Positions 35,607 to 45,267 of a DNA stretch of 64,000 nt are shown here, piece by piece (position 1 is the stretch's first letter; the number at the start of each line of letters is the position of its first letter). The stretch covers positions 1-64,000 of the forward strand of contig NZ_CP081156.1 in NCBI RefSeq assembly GCF_025141175.1, in the 5' to 3' direction. The position numbers were made by a program, and so were the translations under genes. Source of the stretch: Jannaschia sp. M317 (lineage in GTDB: Bacteria > Pseudomonadota > Alphaproteobacteria > Rhodobacterales > Rhodobacteraceae). The notes under the pieces are model-generated. The model saw nothing but the letters and a program-made list of their open reading frames with translations, was not told where the DNA came from and ran no database searches.

Positions 35607-36489
35607 ATCGGGACACCATCTCTGGCACCTGCAGGGTGGCGGCGATGTCACGGATCGCCTCCTCCAGAGAATAGCTCGGGGTCCACCCAAACGTCTCCGT
35701 CAGGTGCGAGATATCCATCAGACTGTGCTCATCCAACCGGGCCGCACCCTCCGCGATGCTGTAATTACCGGGACGGCCGAAAGCCGCGCAGATACCTGCG
35801 GCCATCTCTTCGATGGTGATGGCCGTACCGGAGCCGAGGTTGAAGACGCCGGGTGTCCCCCGTTCCAGAACCGCGCGCATCGCGCCCACCACGTCCTTGA
35901 CATAGATGTATTCCCGCCGCAGGCCCGTTGCCGACAGCTTCAACGCCTGCCCACGGAAGCCGTTCCGGAGGAAGACGGTCGTGACACTGCGATCATATTC
36001 GCCCAGCCCGAAAACCTGGGCCAGACGTAAGGCGGTGACTGGCAATCCCTTACGGCGAGTGAAGAAATCCGCCGACAACTCGGACTGTCCCTTGACCATG
36101 GCGTAGGTGGTATCCGGGGCAATCGGGTCCGTCTCATGCCAAGGTGCCGGAAGCGTCCCGTAAAGGCCGCGCGTCGAGGCAAAGATGACATGCCTTACGC
36201 CGCAATCATGCGCCGCCGAAAACAACCGGTGATCGAGTGCGGCATTCTCCAGAACAGCGGCTTCGTTGCCACCATGCATCCGCTGCGCGGCCAGGTGAAT
36301 GACTGCGTCGCAGTCCTTCAGGACATCGGACAGGCTTGCAGTCCCGTAGTCCGTCTCGCGCACCTCGATATCGGCAGGCCCGTCAGGCGAAACACGCCGT
36401 TGCAGGGCCACCATATCGTGATCCGCCTTCAGCCCCGCCAGAATGTGATGACCGAGAAATCCGTTCGCCCCGGTCACGGCGACCTTCAT
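35596..36489 (-). CDS. NAD-dependent epimerase/dehydratase
   Basis: 297 residues of the extended short-chain dehydrogenase family. NAD-binding GANGFLGHHILAGL is at the N-terminus, followed by HLAAQR. The catalytic Ser/Thr is in FASTRGLYG, and YAMVK gives the Tyr and Lys. REYIYVKDVVGAM and FNLGSGTAITIEEMA are typical of nucleotide-sugar epimerases. The exact substrate is unknown; UDP-glucose/galactose-type 4-epimerisation or 4,6-dehydration are both possible. It overlaps the ATP-grasp gene upstream by four bases and the acetyltransferase downstream, so the three are probably translated together. Confidence 0.82.
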   Translation of the reverse strand: MKVAVTGANGFLGHHILAGLKADHDMVALQRRVSPDGPADIEVRETDYGTASLSDVLKDCDAVIHLAAQRMHGGNEAAVLENAALDHRLFSAAHDCGVRHVIFASTRGLYGTLPAPWHETDPIAPDTTYAMVKGQSELSADFFTRRKGLPVTALRLAQVFGLGEYDRSVTTVFLRNGFRGQALKLSATGLRREYIYVKDVVGAMRAVLERGTPGVFNLGSGTAITIEEMAAGICAAFGRPGNYSIAEGAARLDEHSLMDISHLTETFGWTPSYSLEEAIRDIAATLQVPEMVSRYGF

Positions 36490-37580
36490 GCCGGGTCTAC
36501 CACGATCTGGAAGCCCGCTTTCTCCATGTAACCGTTCATCCGTGATACCTTCTGACCCTCGTCATAATACCACACAAGGGTCTCGGCCTCCGGATCCGTT
36601 TCGACCCTGTGAAAGGTTTCCCCCGGTGGTTGGCAGAGGAATTCGAGAACACCAGCTCTGAGCGGGATGTCCTTTGGAAAGACAGGTGTATCGCCCTGTA
36701 GGTGGCGGATCGAGGCATCCAGCAGGTCGACCCCGGTGGTGGCCCGGATCAGGCGCCACATGTGACATCCATCCAGGCGCGGAGTCACCTCGATCAGACG
36801 CGGCGTTTCCGCATCGATCTTGATCTGAAAATAAGCGGGGCCATTGCGGATCTCGAGCGCCTTCAAGCTCTCTTCGGCCAGGCGTCTGACATTTGCGACC
36901 ACCTGGTCCGACAGGGTCGTGGGCAGGATGTGCTTGCGGATGATACCGCCGTCGAACTGCGCCCAGGCGAGGCGGTCGGACGGCAGGAAGAACACGAGTT
37001 CGCCGTCTACCATATAGGCGTTCACGGAAATCTCGACCCCATCCACCTTGCGCTCGAGGATGGCCTTGCCGCTGCGCGAGAAGGCGATGGCCGTCTCGAA
37101 GGCGGCAGGGATCTCGTCATGGGACGTGATTGTCTGCACGCCACGCTGGCCCTGGCTGTCGACGGGCTTGAGCATGGCAGGCAAGGGTATATCACGGCCG
37201 CCCGTTCCGTCTTCCAGCAGGGAAAATTCCAGCGCCCCATAGGTTTGCGCCAGTTCGGTCCGCAACTTCACCTTGTTGTTGCAGATCACCGCAGTGCGAC
37301 TGCTGACGAAATGCGGCAGGCCCAACTGTTCGGCCACATACATGGCACTCGGCATCGCCACGTCGGACCCCACGGAATAGACATAGTCGATCTCATTGGC
37401 CTTGGCATATTCCAGCACGGCGTCCGGGTCGGCGATGTTGACGAGACCGAACACGTCGGCCAGCGAATAGCCCCGCGCCTCGGTGCTGTTTGCAAGGGCG
37501 TGAACCTCAAAAGATCCTGACAGATACTCCAGAAGATCAACTTGCGCGTTGCCTATGCCGAGAACGAGAAACTTCTTCAT
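36486..37580 (-). CDS. ATP-grasp ligase-like protein
   Basis: 364 residues from ATG 37580, with AGGAAA just upstream; the longer frame starting at 37937 lies inside the neighbouring gene. It has an N-terminal pre-ATP-grasp Rossmann part (FLVLGIGNAQVDLLEYL, YVYSVGSDVAMPSAMY), then LRTELAQTYG, PAMLKPVDSQGQRGV, AILERKVDGVEISVNAY, a metal-binding YFQIKIDAETPRLIEVTPR and a C-terminal lid. Carbamoyl-phosphate-synthase-like ATP-grasp enzymes in sugar clusters join a carboxylate to an amine. It could add an amino acid or similar acyl group to an amino sugar such as the WecE product. Substrate unknown. Confidence 0.75.
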   Translation of the reverse strand: MKKFLVLGIGNAQVDLLEYLSGSFEVHALANSTEARGYSLADVFGLVNIADPDAVLEYAKANEIDYVYSVGSDVAMPSAMYVAEQLGLPHFVSSRTAVICNNKVKLRTELAQTYGALEFSLLEDGTGGRDIPLPAMLKPVDSQGQRGVQTITSHDEIPAAFETAIAFSRSGKAILERKVDGVEISVNAYMVDGELVFFLPSDRLAWAQFDGGIIRKHILPTTLSDQVVANVRRLAEESLKALEIRNGPAYFQIKIDAETPRLIEVTPRLDGCHMWRLIRATTGVDLLDASIRHLQGDTPVFPKDIPLRAGVLEFLCQPPGETFHRVETDPEAETLVWYYDEGQKVSRMNGYMEKAGFQIVVDPA

Positions 37581-37597
37581 GGTGGCGTTTCCTTTGA

Positions 37598-40270
37598 TCA
37601 ATCCAGCAACCCACGCAGGTTGTCCTGGATGATCAGCTGAGCGCAGTTGTTGCGGACGAAATCCAGGCCCTTCTGGGCCTGGGCCCGGTAGAGTTCGGGA
37701 TCCGACCAGTAGCGGCGGACCGTCTCGGCGACCTCTTCGGGCTGGCAGTAGACGGCAGCATCCAGAAAGATGTCCCGGAACGACGGCGGCAGGATGGCCA
37801 CGCGGCCAAAGGCCATGGCCTCCATCACGTTGCGGCCGAATTCCTCGATGTAATCCTCGTGGACGAAGTGCAGGAAGAAATCGAGGTTCTGCACGAACTC
37901 CGGCACGGTAACGGAATCGAATTCCAGCACGTCCCAATTCGCCGGCAGATCCCCCAGCAGCTTGCGGGGCGTGTTGTCGCCGCCCAGCAGGCGGCAGACG
38001 ATGCCCGCCTCATCGCCGCAATAGGCGGTCTTCAGGGTATCGCCCACGGCCGGCCACTTGGTCCAATGGTCGCGGGCATGGCGGCCGATGACGATCTCGC
38101 GGTCGGTGCCGAAGCCTTCGGGCATCGGCGGCAGGGTGTCGGGAAGGGTGCCGTGATGCGGAGGATACCAGACGTTTCCGCGAATATTGTCGAAGCCCCC
38201 GGACACCTTGAGGACCTGCTGCACCCTGGGCGAGATCGCGATCCATTCGGGATCGAGGCCGAACAGCTTCTGGCAGGTTTTCTGCACCTCGCCCGCGTCA
38301 TAGTAGTGCGGCGCGTTGCTCCAGCGTTGCATCGGCGACTGGTTGACGATGATGCTCAGCTTGTCGGCCTTGATCTGCGGCACGGCATCGATCTCGTACT
38401 TCAGGATCGGCGGATGATGGATCAGGATCGCCCCGGCGGTGATCTCGTCCTCGGGAACCAGGATGTCGACATTGTCCTGATAGGCCAGTTCCAGATATTC
38501 CGGGGCCACATCGGCCAGACGCAGATCAAAGCGCGGCCAGTGGAACAGCCCGACCCGCAGGCCCAGGGCCGTCGCCGCGGCGATGTAGCCCTCGTTGCAG
38601 CGGCGGGTGCCACCCAGCAGGGCCATGTCGCTGATCAGGACGATGTCGTAGTGGGTGTTGCGTTCCCAATTCTTGGGGCCCAGCCCCTGGGGGATCGGGA
38701 AGGGCGACTTGAAGCTGGTGCGTGCCAGCGACAGGTCCATCGCCTCCTGGTCGGCCTGCTTGTGGTCGCGCCAGTATTTCGCCTGGCGACCGTATTCGCG
38801 ACGGATGCCAAAGGTCAGGCTGTTGAGGTTGGTGCCCTTTTGCTGCGTCAGCGAGTTCTCGTGCACGAGGAACAGCGACAGCGGCACGTTGGTCATGACG
38901 TCCAGAATGGCCCCGTCGCCCCACTTCATGCGGGCGCGCTGAATGAATTCGTCGTCGGCATTGGCCGAGATCAGGTCCCATTCCTTGAGCTGGTCGATAT
39001 CCACCCGGCGCATCAGCAGGGATGGATAGCTGCGGTGGACGAATTCCAGGTTGTTGCGCTGCGGGCGCAGAATGAAGGTCAGGTCCGGATAGACCCGCGC
39101 CATGGCCGAACAGGTGCCCTTGACCTCCGGGTTCTCCAGCAGGGCCTTCATCTGGATCTCGATCATCTCGGGATGCGACCAGTCATCGCTGTCGTGGACG
39201 GTGATGAATTCGCCGGTGGCCAGGCCCAGGGCGCGGTTGCGCGTGGGATAGGCGCCCATGTTGACGTCGTTGCGGTGGATCTTCAGCCGGTCGTCCTGCT
39301 TGGCCAGTTCCTGCAGTTTTTCCCAGCTGCCGTCCGGGCTGCGATCCTCGACCGCGATGATTTCCAGGTTCTGCCAGGTCTGCGCCAGCAGCGACTTGAC
39401 GGCGACCTCGATGAAATCCTCGGCCCCGTAGACCGGCATCAGTACCGACACCTTGGGCCCGTCGACGGGCTTGGAGGCGGGGATATCAAAGTCCCAGTTG
39501 CCGAACACGGCGCCCTTGTCGGGGTCGGCCAGGCGCATCGGCGCGATACCCGCATCCTCGAACAATTCGTTGAACGCGGCAAAGCGGGTCTGCGCATCCG
39601 CGCCCTCGGCGGCCAGCAGGTTGTTGCGCGCACAGACGAAATGCCCGTTCATGCCCTTGCCCAGCACGAAATCGATCATCTCGCGGGCCTTGTCGAAATC
39701 CTCGGCCCGGATCAGCGTATCGACGAGCATCAGCTTGCAGCGCACACTGCGGAACAGCTTGATGTCGAACTTGCTGATCATCCGCAGGTATTTGACCGCT
39801 TCGTCCCATTCCTCCGACAGCGCGTGCCAGCGTCCCAGCAGAAAAGCGGCCTCGGCTTTCTCGGTCTTCTTGTACTTGCCGGAATGAATGGCCTTCTTGA
39901 GCAGGTCGACCGACAGGCCCGAGAAACCGCCCCAAAGCTTCGCCTTGAGATCCGACATCGCGAGGGTCGGGAAATCCCGCGGCTCGCCGCCATAGGTTTC
40001 GGTGAAATGCACAACCGGGTTTTCGTCGTCGGTCAGGCCATGACGGTCGGCATAAGTCCGCGCATCGAAGAACGGACTGGGGTCCCGGCGCAGGAATCCG
40101 CCGTAACGCATGTAGTGGCGCAGCGGATCCATCTCCAGGATCTGCACGTCGCGATAGGTCTCGGCGTACCAGTCCGAAGCGAAAATCGGGGTTCTTTCAA
40201 GAATCTTCATCTTAAGCAGGCTTTCGAAATACGGGACCGTCAGCTCGGAGGAGCGCGGCCCTTCTGACAT
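37598..40270 (-). CDS. Two-domain glycosyltransferase (GT2 plus GT-B)
   Basis: 890 residues from ATG 40270. An N-terminal WYL-type module (FASDWYAETYRDVQILEMDP, PLRHYMRYGGF) is followed by helical repeats, then a GT2 domain at about 285-520 (KVSVLMPVYGAEDFIEVAVK, VEDRSPDGSWEKL, TVHDSDDWSHPEM). A GT-B-like C-terminal part ends with EFGRNVMEAMAFGRVAILPP. It parallels the 941-residue enzyme at 28514 but is only distantly similar. It is the first gene of the leftward set running to 34926, and the 213-bp gap before it (40271-40483) should hold the promoter. Likely cytoplasmic, building the repeating unit of a surface polysaccharide. Confidence 0.8.
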   Translation of the reverse strand: MSEGPRSSELTVPYFESLLKMKILERTPIFASDWYAETYRDVQILEMDPLRHYMRYGGFLRRDPSPFFDARTYADRHGLTDDENPVVHFTETYGGEPRDFPTLAMSDLKAKLWGGFSGLSVDLLKKAIHSGKYKKTEKAEAAFLLGRWHALSEEWDEAVKYLRMISKFDIKLFRSVRCKLMLVDTLIRAEDFDKAREMIDFVLGKGMNGHFVCARNNLLAAEGADAQTRFAAFNELFEDAGIAPMRLADPDKGAVFGNWDFDIPASKPVDGPKVSVLMPVYGAEDFIEVAVKSLLAQTWQNLEIIAVEDRSPDGSWEKLQELAKQDDRLKIHRNDVNMGAYPTRNRALGLATGEFITVHDSDDWSHPEMIEIQMKALLENPEVKGTCSAMARVYPDLTFILRPQRNNLEFVHRSYPSLLMRRVDIDQLKEWDLISANADDEFIQRARMKWGDGAILDVMTNVPLSLFLVHENSLTQQKGTNLNSLTFGIRREYGRQAKYWRDHKQADQEAMDLSLARTSFKSPFPIPQGLGPKNWERNTHYDIVLISDMALLGGTRRCNEGYIAAATALGLRVGLFHWPRFDLRLADVAPEYLELAYQDNVDILVPEDEITAGAILIHHPPILKYEIDAVPQIKADKLSIIVNQSPMQRWSNAPHYYDAGEVQKTCQKLFGLDPEWIAISPRVQQVLKVSGGFDNIRGNVWYPPHHGTLPDTLPPMPEGFGTDREIVIGRHARDHWTKWPAVGDTLKTAYCGDEAGIVCRLLGGDNTPRKLLGDLPANWDVLEFDSVTVPEFVQNLDFFLHFVHEDYIEEFGRNVMEAMAFGRVAILPPSFRDIFLDAAVYCQPEEVAETVRRYWSDPELYRAQAQKGLDFVRNNCAQLIIQDNLRGLLD

Positions 40271-40483
40271 ATGGACGCACAACAATCCGCATATACCGAC
40301 ACATGCGATCAGGGGCGGATGTCACTGCTCTGTTCACTCTATCCGCCACACCAAAAATTGAACGGCAACGCAGGATGCCCCCCCTCGTGCAAGACGGTGC
40401 GACCTGGTAGTCTCAATGCCGCGAACCTATCTTGCCTCAGAAGGCCGTGCAACTGCAGCAATGTCGCGCGCGGACAGATCGGC

Positions 40484-41512
40484 TCAGCCCCCCATGTAGC
40501 CAGAGACGAGATGCCGCCCGGCTTCCAACCAGAAGTCGGCGGACACCTCGCCTCGGGCCAGCGCGACGCCGGACCCGGCCGCCCGTGTCAGCGCGAAATC
40601 AGGCTGCAGCGGCGCGCGGCGCGCCTCCAGCACGAGATTGCCTGCATCGAAATGATCGTTCAGCCGGGCCAGTTCCTCGCGCGAAAAGACGCTTGTGCGG
40701 ATCTTGGGACCATATTTTGCCTGGACCACTTCGGTCATCTTGGTGACCAGCCAGGACGGGGCCGGGCGCGGCTCGCTCAGCAGGTTCGCCCCCCAGGAGG
40801 CGAGCGGCAGGGGCGAGATGTTCGACGCGGGCACCTCGTGCAGGTTTATGTCCGCCAGACCGGCGGCCGACAACATCGCCTGCGGCAACCCGCCGGGCGC
40901 ATGGCAGGCCGTATCGAAATCGAACAGGGTAATATCTTCGGGATCGAACACTGTCTCCAGCCTGTCGAGCAGCCCCAGGTAATCGATCCACAATCCCTGG
41001 CACAGCCCGGTCTCCATCGCCGCCCCGACCAGGGCCTGCGGGCGCGGCGGTGACTGGTGCTTGGACAGCTCCAGATAAAGCGACTGCAGAAACCGCCATT
41101 GCGTCCGCAAGGTGCAGAAGACCCGGACCCGATCGAACCCCGACAGCGCATCGCGAAGTGCGCCCAGGTGATCCAGCGCCTCATTGCGGGAAAACTCCTC
41201 GCTGCTGAGAAACAGCGTCGTATCGGGGCCGCGCCCGGCATGGGCCGCCGCCAGGCTGCGCAATGTCTCCAGCGGATCGGACGGCAACCGATAAATCTCG
41301 GGCATGCCGGTCCAGCCCTCGACCAGGCCATGGTGGCCGGTATGGGTCGACAGGCGCGGATAGATCAGCCCGTGCTCTTCGAGCCGGGCGGAATTGCTCC
41401 AGAACAGATCCTGAAGCGAGGTCGTCGCCGTCTTGTGGGTGCCGATATGAAGGATGGCCTGCGCCACGGGATGCTCATTTCTTGTGCGAAAGTGACGGGT
41501 TCCTAGTGGCAT
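40484..41512 (-). CDS. Sulfotransferase-like P-loop protein
   Basis: About 342 residues from ATG 41512; GTG 41467, directly before AQAILHIGTH, is a plausible shorter start. ILHIGTHKTATTSLQDLFW matches the 5'-phosphosulfate loop of PAPS-dependent sulfotransferases. FLSSEEFSR and FCTLRTQWRFLQSLY resemble the 3'-phosphate-binding Ser/Arg region. A close paralogue lies at 59361-60425 (shared HIGTHKTATT, TGHHGL, FLSSEEFSR, SPPRP, FDFAT-like segments). If active it would sulfate a hydroxyl of the polysaccharide. No PAPS-synthesis genes are here, so the chromosome must supply PAPS. It lies just downstream of the ABC exporter permease on the same strand. Confidence 0.7.
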   Translation of the reverse strand: MPLGTRHFRTRNEHPVAQAILHIGTHKTATTSLQDLFWSNSARLEEHGLIYPRLSTHTGHHGLVEGWTGMPEIYRLPSDPLETLRSLAAAHAGRGPDTTLFLSSEEFSRNEALDHLGALRDALSGFDRVRVFCTLRTQWRFLQSLYLELSKHQSPPRPQALVGAAMETGLCQGLWIDYLGLLDRLETVFDPEDITLFDFDTACHAPGGLPQAMLSAAGLADINLHEVPASNISPLPLASWGANLLSEPRPAPSWLVTKMTEVVQAKYGPKIRTSVFSREELARLNDHFDAGNLVLEARRAPLQPDFALTRAAGSGVALARGEVSADFWLEAGRHLVSGYMGG

Positions 41513-41544
41513 GCCCGACAAAATGCCAGAGCCAAGCCGCGATC

Positions 41545-42339
41545 TCAGGCCCCATCTTCGAGAATCTCGTTGTAGTAACGGTTCAGGGCCAGCATGCCGA
41601 GCGCCCCCAAAACCAGCGATACCGTATAGACATAGATCTCGGAGACGAAGAGCGCGTCATAGGTGTCGAACATGCCGTTGCGGGTCTGCATGATCGCCTG
41701 GGCGATCGGATTGAGAAGCAAGGCCGAGCGCAGCTTCTCGGGCAGCGGGTCGATCAGAAAGAAGATCCCCGAGACGATGAACAGCGGCCGGTTGAGCACG
41801 GCCCAGATCGTCTGCCAGATCGGATAGACGCTGACCGGATAGCAATTGGCCAGCCCGACGCCCAATCCGAACACCGCCGCCATCAGCAGGCCGCGCAGGA
41901 CCAGCAGATAGTCGATATAAAGCTGCAGATCGAAGATCAGCATGATCATCGAGAAGATGATGATCGTCACCAGGACCTGGGTGATCACGGTCAGCAGCAG
42001 CCGGGCGATGATGGCATCCACATAGGTCACGCCGGGATAGGCCAGCAACGGCTTGGAATAGCGGATCGAGGCCGAAACGTTGCCCACAACCGCCCCATAG
42101 AGCGCGAAAGGCAGGAAACCGGTGGCGAAGAAGATCGGAAAATTGCTGCCGATCGGAGGGGTCCGGGTGATCGCCGAGAACACCAGCGTCAGCAGGGCGA
42201 CCCCCCCGATGGGTTCCGCGAAGCTCCACAGATATCCCCCCGGCGAGCGACCGTAGGTCGTGCTCATCTCGCGCAGCATCAGGGCCCCGATCGTACGGAT
42301 GAAGCGGAAGCGTACCTTGCTCGGAAGCGATTCTGACAT
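41545..42339 (-). CDS. kpsM: ABC-2 polysaccharide exporter permease (KpsM/Wzm type)
   Basis: 264 residues with six predicted membrane helices and the ABC-2 exporter layout. IRTIGALMLREMSTTYGRSP at the N-terminus is the conserved cytoplasmic segment; GGYLWSFAEPIGGVALL and the C-terminal LLLNPIAQAIMQTRNGMF are also characteristic. It forms the inner-membrane channel that, with the ATPase at 43677, moves lipid-linked capsule-type polysaccharide to the periplasm. It is divergent from the KpsE- and KpsT-type genes, sharing a promoter gap of about 90 bp. No outer-membrane KpsD/Wza gene was found in the window. Confidence 0.88.
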   Translation of the reverse strand: MSESLPSKVRFRFIRTIGALMLREMSTTYGRSPGGYLWSFAEPIGGVALLTLVFSAITRTPPIGSNFPIFFATGFLPFALYGAVVGNVSASIRYSKPLLAYPGVTYVDAIIARLLLTVITQVLVTIIIFSMIMLIFDLQLYIDYLLVLRGLLMAAVFGLGVGLANCYPVSVYPIWQTIWAVLNRPLFIVSGIFFLIDPLPEKLRSALLLNPIAQAIMQTRNGMFDTYDALFVSEIYVYTVSLVLGALGMLALNRYYNEILEDGA

Positions 42340-42427
42340 GGAACTCTCTTTCGTCCGATCCTTGAGCGGGCTTGCCGGATTTCGCGTGACCGGACAACGG
42401 CCCAGGACGAAAGCAGTTGCAAATACG

Positions 42428-43669
42428 ATGTGAAAATCAGAAATCTCTGCTCAAAGCGCAAGCAATTTTGCAAAGGCAAACCCCATTTCACAGCCCGCCT
42501 CCCCCCCAGCCAAGCCTGCCACCCCAAAGCCTGCGGGCCGCGCAAAGGCCAAGGCGCGTCATTACGGCATCCTGCTGAGTTTTCTGCTATTCGTGCTGCT
42601 GCCGCTCGCGGGGGCTGTCTACTATCTCTACCAGGTGGCAGAGGATCAATATGCCACCGTCTTCGGATTCGCCGTCCGCTCCGAAGAGACATCGCAGGCC
42701 AATTCGTTGCTCGACGGGCTGACCGCGCTTGGCGGCGGGACCAGTTCGTCGGATACCGACATTCTCTATGAGTTCATCCGCAGCCGGGCGATGGTCGAGG
42801 CCGTCGAGGCCGAACTGGCGGTCTCGGAGATGTTCGCCAAACCCGATTTCGACCCGGTCTTCGCCTATGGCGGCCAGGTCGAGATCGAACATCTGATCGA
42901 CTACTGGCAGCGCATGGTCCACGTCAGCTATGCCAATGGCTCCGGCCTGATCGAGGTTCGGGTGACCGCCTTCACCGCAGAAGACAGCCTTGCCATCGCC
43001 GAAGCGATCGAGCGCAAGGCGACCGAGATGATCAACAACCTGTCGGCCGTCGCGCGCGAGGATTCGACACGCTATGCGCGCGAGGATCTCGAACAGGGGC
43101 TGCAACGGCTCAAGGTCGCCCGCGAGGCTCTGACCCGGTTCCGTTCCGAGGCGCGGATCGTCGATCCGAGCGCGGACATCAGCGGTCAGATCGGCCTTCT
43201 CAACTCGCTCGAGGCGCAGCAGGCCGAGGCGATCATCGAATTGAACCTGCTGTTGCAGAACGGGCGCGGCGACGATCCTCGGGTCGAACAGGCGCAGCTG
43301 CGCATCGACATCATCGAAACCCTGATCGAGGCCGAACGGCAGAAATTCGGCTTCGGCAGCGGCGGCGGCCCCGAAACCGAGACCGGTGAGGGGCGCAACT
43401 TCTCGACCCTGGTGGGCGAGTTCGAGCGCCTGATGGTCGATCTGGAATATGCCCAGACCTCCTATCTGGCCGCGCAGACCACGTTGGACGGGGCCCTGGC
43501 GCGGGCTCAACGACAAAGCCGTTATCTCGCCACGTACAGCGATCCGTCCCTGGCCCAGGCGGCGCTTTATCCCAAGCGGTCCAGCCTGTCGGCGTTGGTC
43601 GGTCTGGTGCTTCTGCTGAGCTGGCTGATCGGTCTGCTGGTCTATTACAGCCTGCGCGACCGCAAGTGA
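42428..43669 (+). CDS. kpsE: KpsE/BexC-type capsule export inner-membrane protein, 5' end unresolved
   Basis: The 3' part is clear. One membrane helix (LLSFLLFVLLPLAGAVYYLY), a periplasmic region with long coiled coils (residues from about AREDSTRYAREDLEQGLQRL), YPKRSSLSALVGLVLLLSWL as the second helix and a short tail give the two-helix layout of polysaccharide co-polymerases that join the ABC exporter to the outer-membrane channel. The start is abnormal. In frame, ATG 42428 is followed at once by TGA (42431-42433), after which the frame stays open with a Pro/Ala/Lys-rich linker but no ATG, GTG or TTG until 42593, inside the helix. Options: a base error at 42431-42433, a shift at the C7 run 42501-42507 joining a GTG start at 42430, or non-standard initiation. 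Confidence 0.75.
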
Positions 43670-43676
43670 GCCCGCG

Positions 43677-44354
43677 ATGATCGAGCTGCGGAACCTGCAC
43701 AAGGCCTTCCATCTCAACGGTGTCACCAAGGTCGTCGCGCGCGACATCTCATTCACCTTCCCCAAGGGGGAATGCGTGGCGTTGATGGGCGGCAACGGGG
43801 CGGGCAAGTCGACCATGCTCAAGATGCTGGCGGGCACCGTGCGCCCCGACAGCGGCGAAATCGTCCGCCACGGCAGCGTGTCCTGGCCCGTCGGGTTCGC
43901 CGGCAGCTTTCACGGCGATCTGACCGGGGCGCAGAACGTCAAGTTCGTGGCCCGGATCTATGGCGTCGATTCCGACGAGATGGTCAAGTTTGCCAAGGAT
44001 TTTTCGCGGTTGGGCGGTCACATGAACCTGCCGGTGCGGACCTATTCCTCGGGGATGAAATCGCGGCTGGCTTTCGCGATGTCGATGGCGATCAAATTCG
44101 ACACCTATCTCATCGACGAGATCACCGCCGTGGGCGACGCCGCCTTCCAGGCCAAAAGCGAGGCGATGCTGCGCGCCCGCCTGACCGAAAGCAGTGCGGT
44201 TTTCGTGTCGCACTCGCTGCAGCAGATGGAGCGGCTGTGCAATTCGGGCATCGTTTTGCAGAACGGGCGGGTCTTCTACTATGCGCGGGTCCAGAAGGCG
44301 ATCGAGCACTACGAACACATCATGCGCGGTGTGATGCCGCCCTGGATGGCCTGA
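43677..44354 (+). CDS. kpsT: ABC polysaccharide exporter ATPase (KpsT/Wzt type)
   Basis: 225 residues from ATG 43677, seven bases after the KpsE stop. Walker A is GGNGAGKST, the signature is YSSGMKSRLAFAMSMAI (SSGM form, usual in KpsT), Walker B is YLIDEITAVGD, and the switch His is in FVSHS. It is short, like capsule ATPases, and lacks the C-terminal carbohydrate-binding domain of Wzt enzymes. It powers export through the KpsM-type permease encoded divergently at 41545. Confidence 0.9.
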   Translation: MIELRNLHKAFHLNGVTKVVARDISFTFPKGECVALMGGNGAGKSTMLKMLAGTVRPDSGEIVRHGSVSWPVGFAGSFHGDLTGAQNVKFVARIYGVDSDEMVKFAKDFSRLGGHMNLPVRTYSSGMKSRLAFAMSMAIKFDTYLIDEITAVGDAAFQAKSEAMLRARLTESSAVFVSHSLQQMERLCNSGIVLQNGRVFYYARVQKAIEHYEHIMRGVMPPWMA

Positions 44355-44360
44355 TCCGGA

Positions 44361-44987
44361 TCAGCCCCGCTTGGGATTGAAGGGGATCTCGTAGTTGGGC
44401 GTCCGGCGGGAATAGGTGGTCTCGGCGAACAGGCTGACCAGCAGGTTCGAATGTTCGGGGGTCACCAAGCCCGGTTCCACCTCGAACCGGGCCATGCGAC
44501 CGACCAGTTCCACCGGCTTCAGGATCTGTTCGATCACGTGATATTTGATCCGTTCGGCATAATCGTCGAACAGCACCGTGATCGGGGCCTGGGCGCGCAG
44601 GCAGACGGCCGCGAAACAGGCCGGACGGAAACGCCCGTCGATCAGAACCAGATCGGGGTGACGAAAGAAGGCCTCGTCCCAGATCGCCATCGGATAGCGG
44701 TGAAACAAATGCCATTGCCGGGTGTCCACCGGCCGGCCCCACTTGCCCGTCGGGCCGATGTAGACCGGATAGAGCGTCACCGGAGACAAGGTCGCCTCGG
44801 CGTCGAGCGCGCGCTGGATATCCAGGGCCCAGCTTCGGTCGTTCTCGACGGTAAAGATACGCTTATCCGGCAGTCGCGCCGCCAGCAGGGTCGATCCCCC
44901 GGAGCCGTATTCCAGGATGACCTCTGCCGCGGTGTAATGACGTTCGACGAAGGCGGCCTCTTCGGGTGGAAAGGTCAGGTCGACCAT
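44361..44987 (-). CDS. SAM-dependent methyltransferase-like protein
   Basis: 208 residues from ATG 44987; the longer frame from 45146 adds an Arg-rich leader that looks non-coding. The glycine-rich loop is ILEYGSGGSTLLAAR, followed by FTVENDRSW as the acidic end of strand 2, VLIDGRFRPAC as the strand-4 motif and LFDDYAERIKYHVI. This suits a class I methyltransferase-fold enzyme acting on a small molecule or sugar. It converges on kpsT with six bases between the stops, and is divergent from the coiled-coil gene at 45268. Methylation of the glycan is inference. Confidence 0.65.
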   Translation of the reverse strand: MVDLTFPPEEAAFVERHYTAAEVILEYGSGGSTLLAARLPDKRIFTVENDRSWALDIQRALDAEATLSPVTLYPVYIGPTGKWGRPVDTRQWHLFHRYPMAIWDEAFFRHPDLVLIDGRFRPACFAAVCLRAQAPITVLFDDYAERIKYHVIEQILKPVELVGRMARFEVEPGLVTPEHSNLLVSLFAETTYSRRTPNYEIPFNPKRG

Positions 44988-45062
44988 GGGAATCCCCGCT
45001 GTTGCATAGTCGGCTGACGGTCGGGAGACGCCCCCCGGGCGATTGGAACCACAAGAACGTTG

Positions 45063-45099
45063 GAAACGACAGGCGGAAATCGAAAAATCCGGTCGTTTC
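45063..45099. promoter_or_regulatory. Nested inverted repeat upstream of coiled-coil gene
   Basis: GAAACGAC (45063-45070) pairs with GTCGTTTC (45092-45099), with a further CGGA/TCCG pair inside. It lies in the 280-bp gap between two divergent genes and could be a protein site or an RNA stem. Nothing else recognisable is in that gap. Confidence 0.35.
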
Positions 45100-45267
45100 A
45101 GCGAGGAACCCCGCACGGGTGCCCTACCGAACCGAACCTTGCCCATGTTAGTGTCGCTCTATTGAGAACACGCGCTTGGCGCGCTCGACGAAAATTTTAT
45201 CGGTTCCGCATATGCCCACAGCTCCGGGTATGGGGCGGGCACGGCCAGGGCGAAGGAAAAAGACGGC

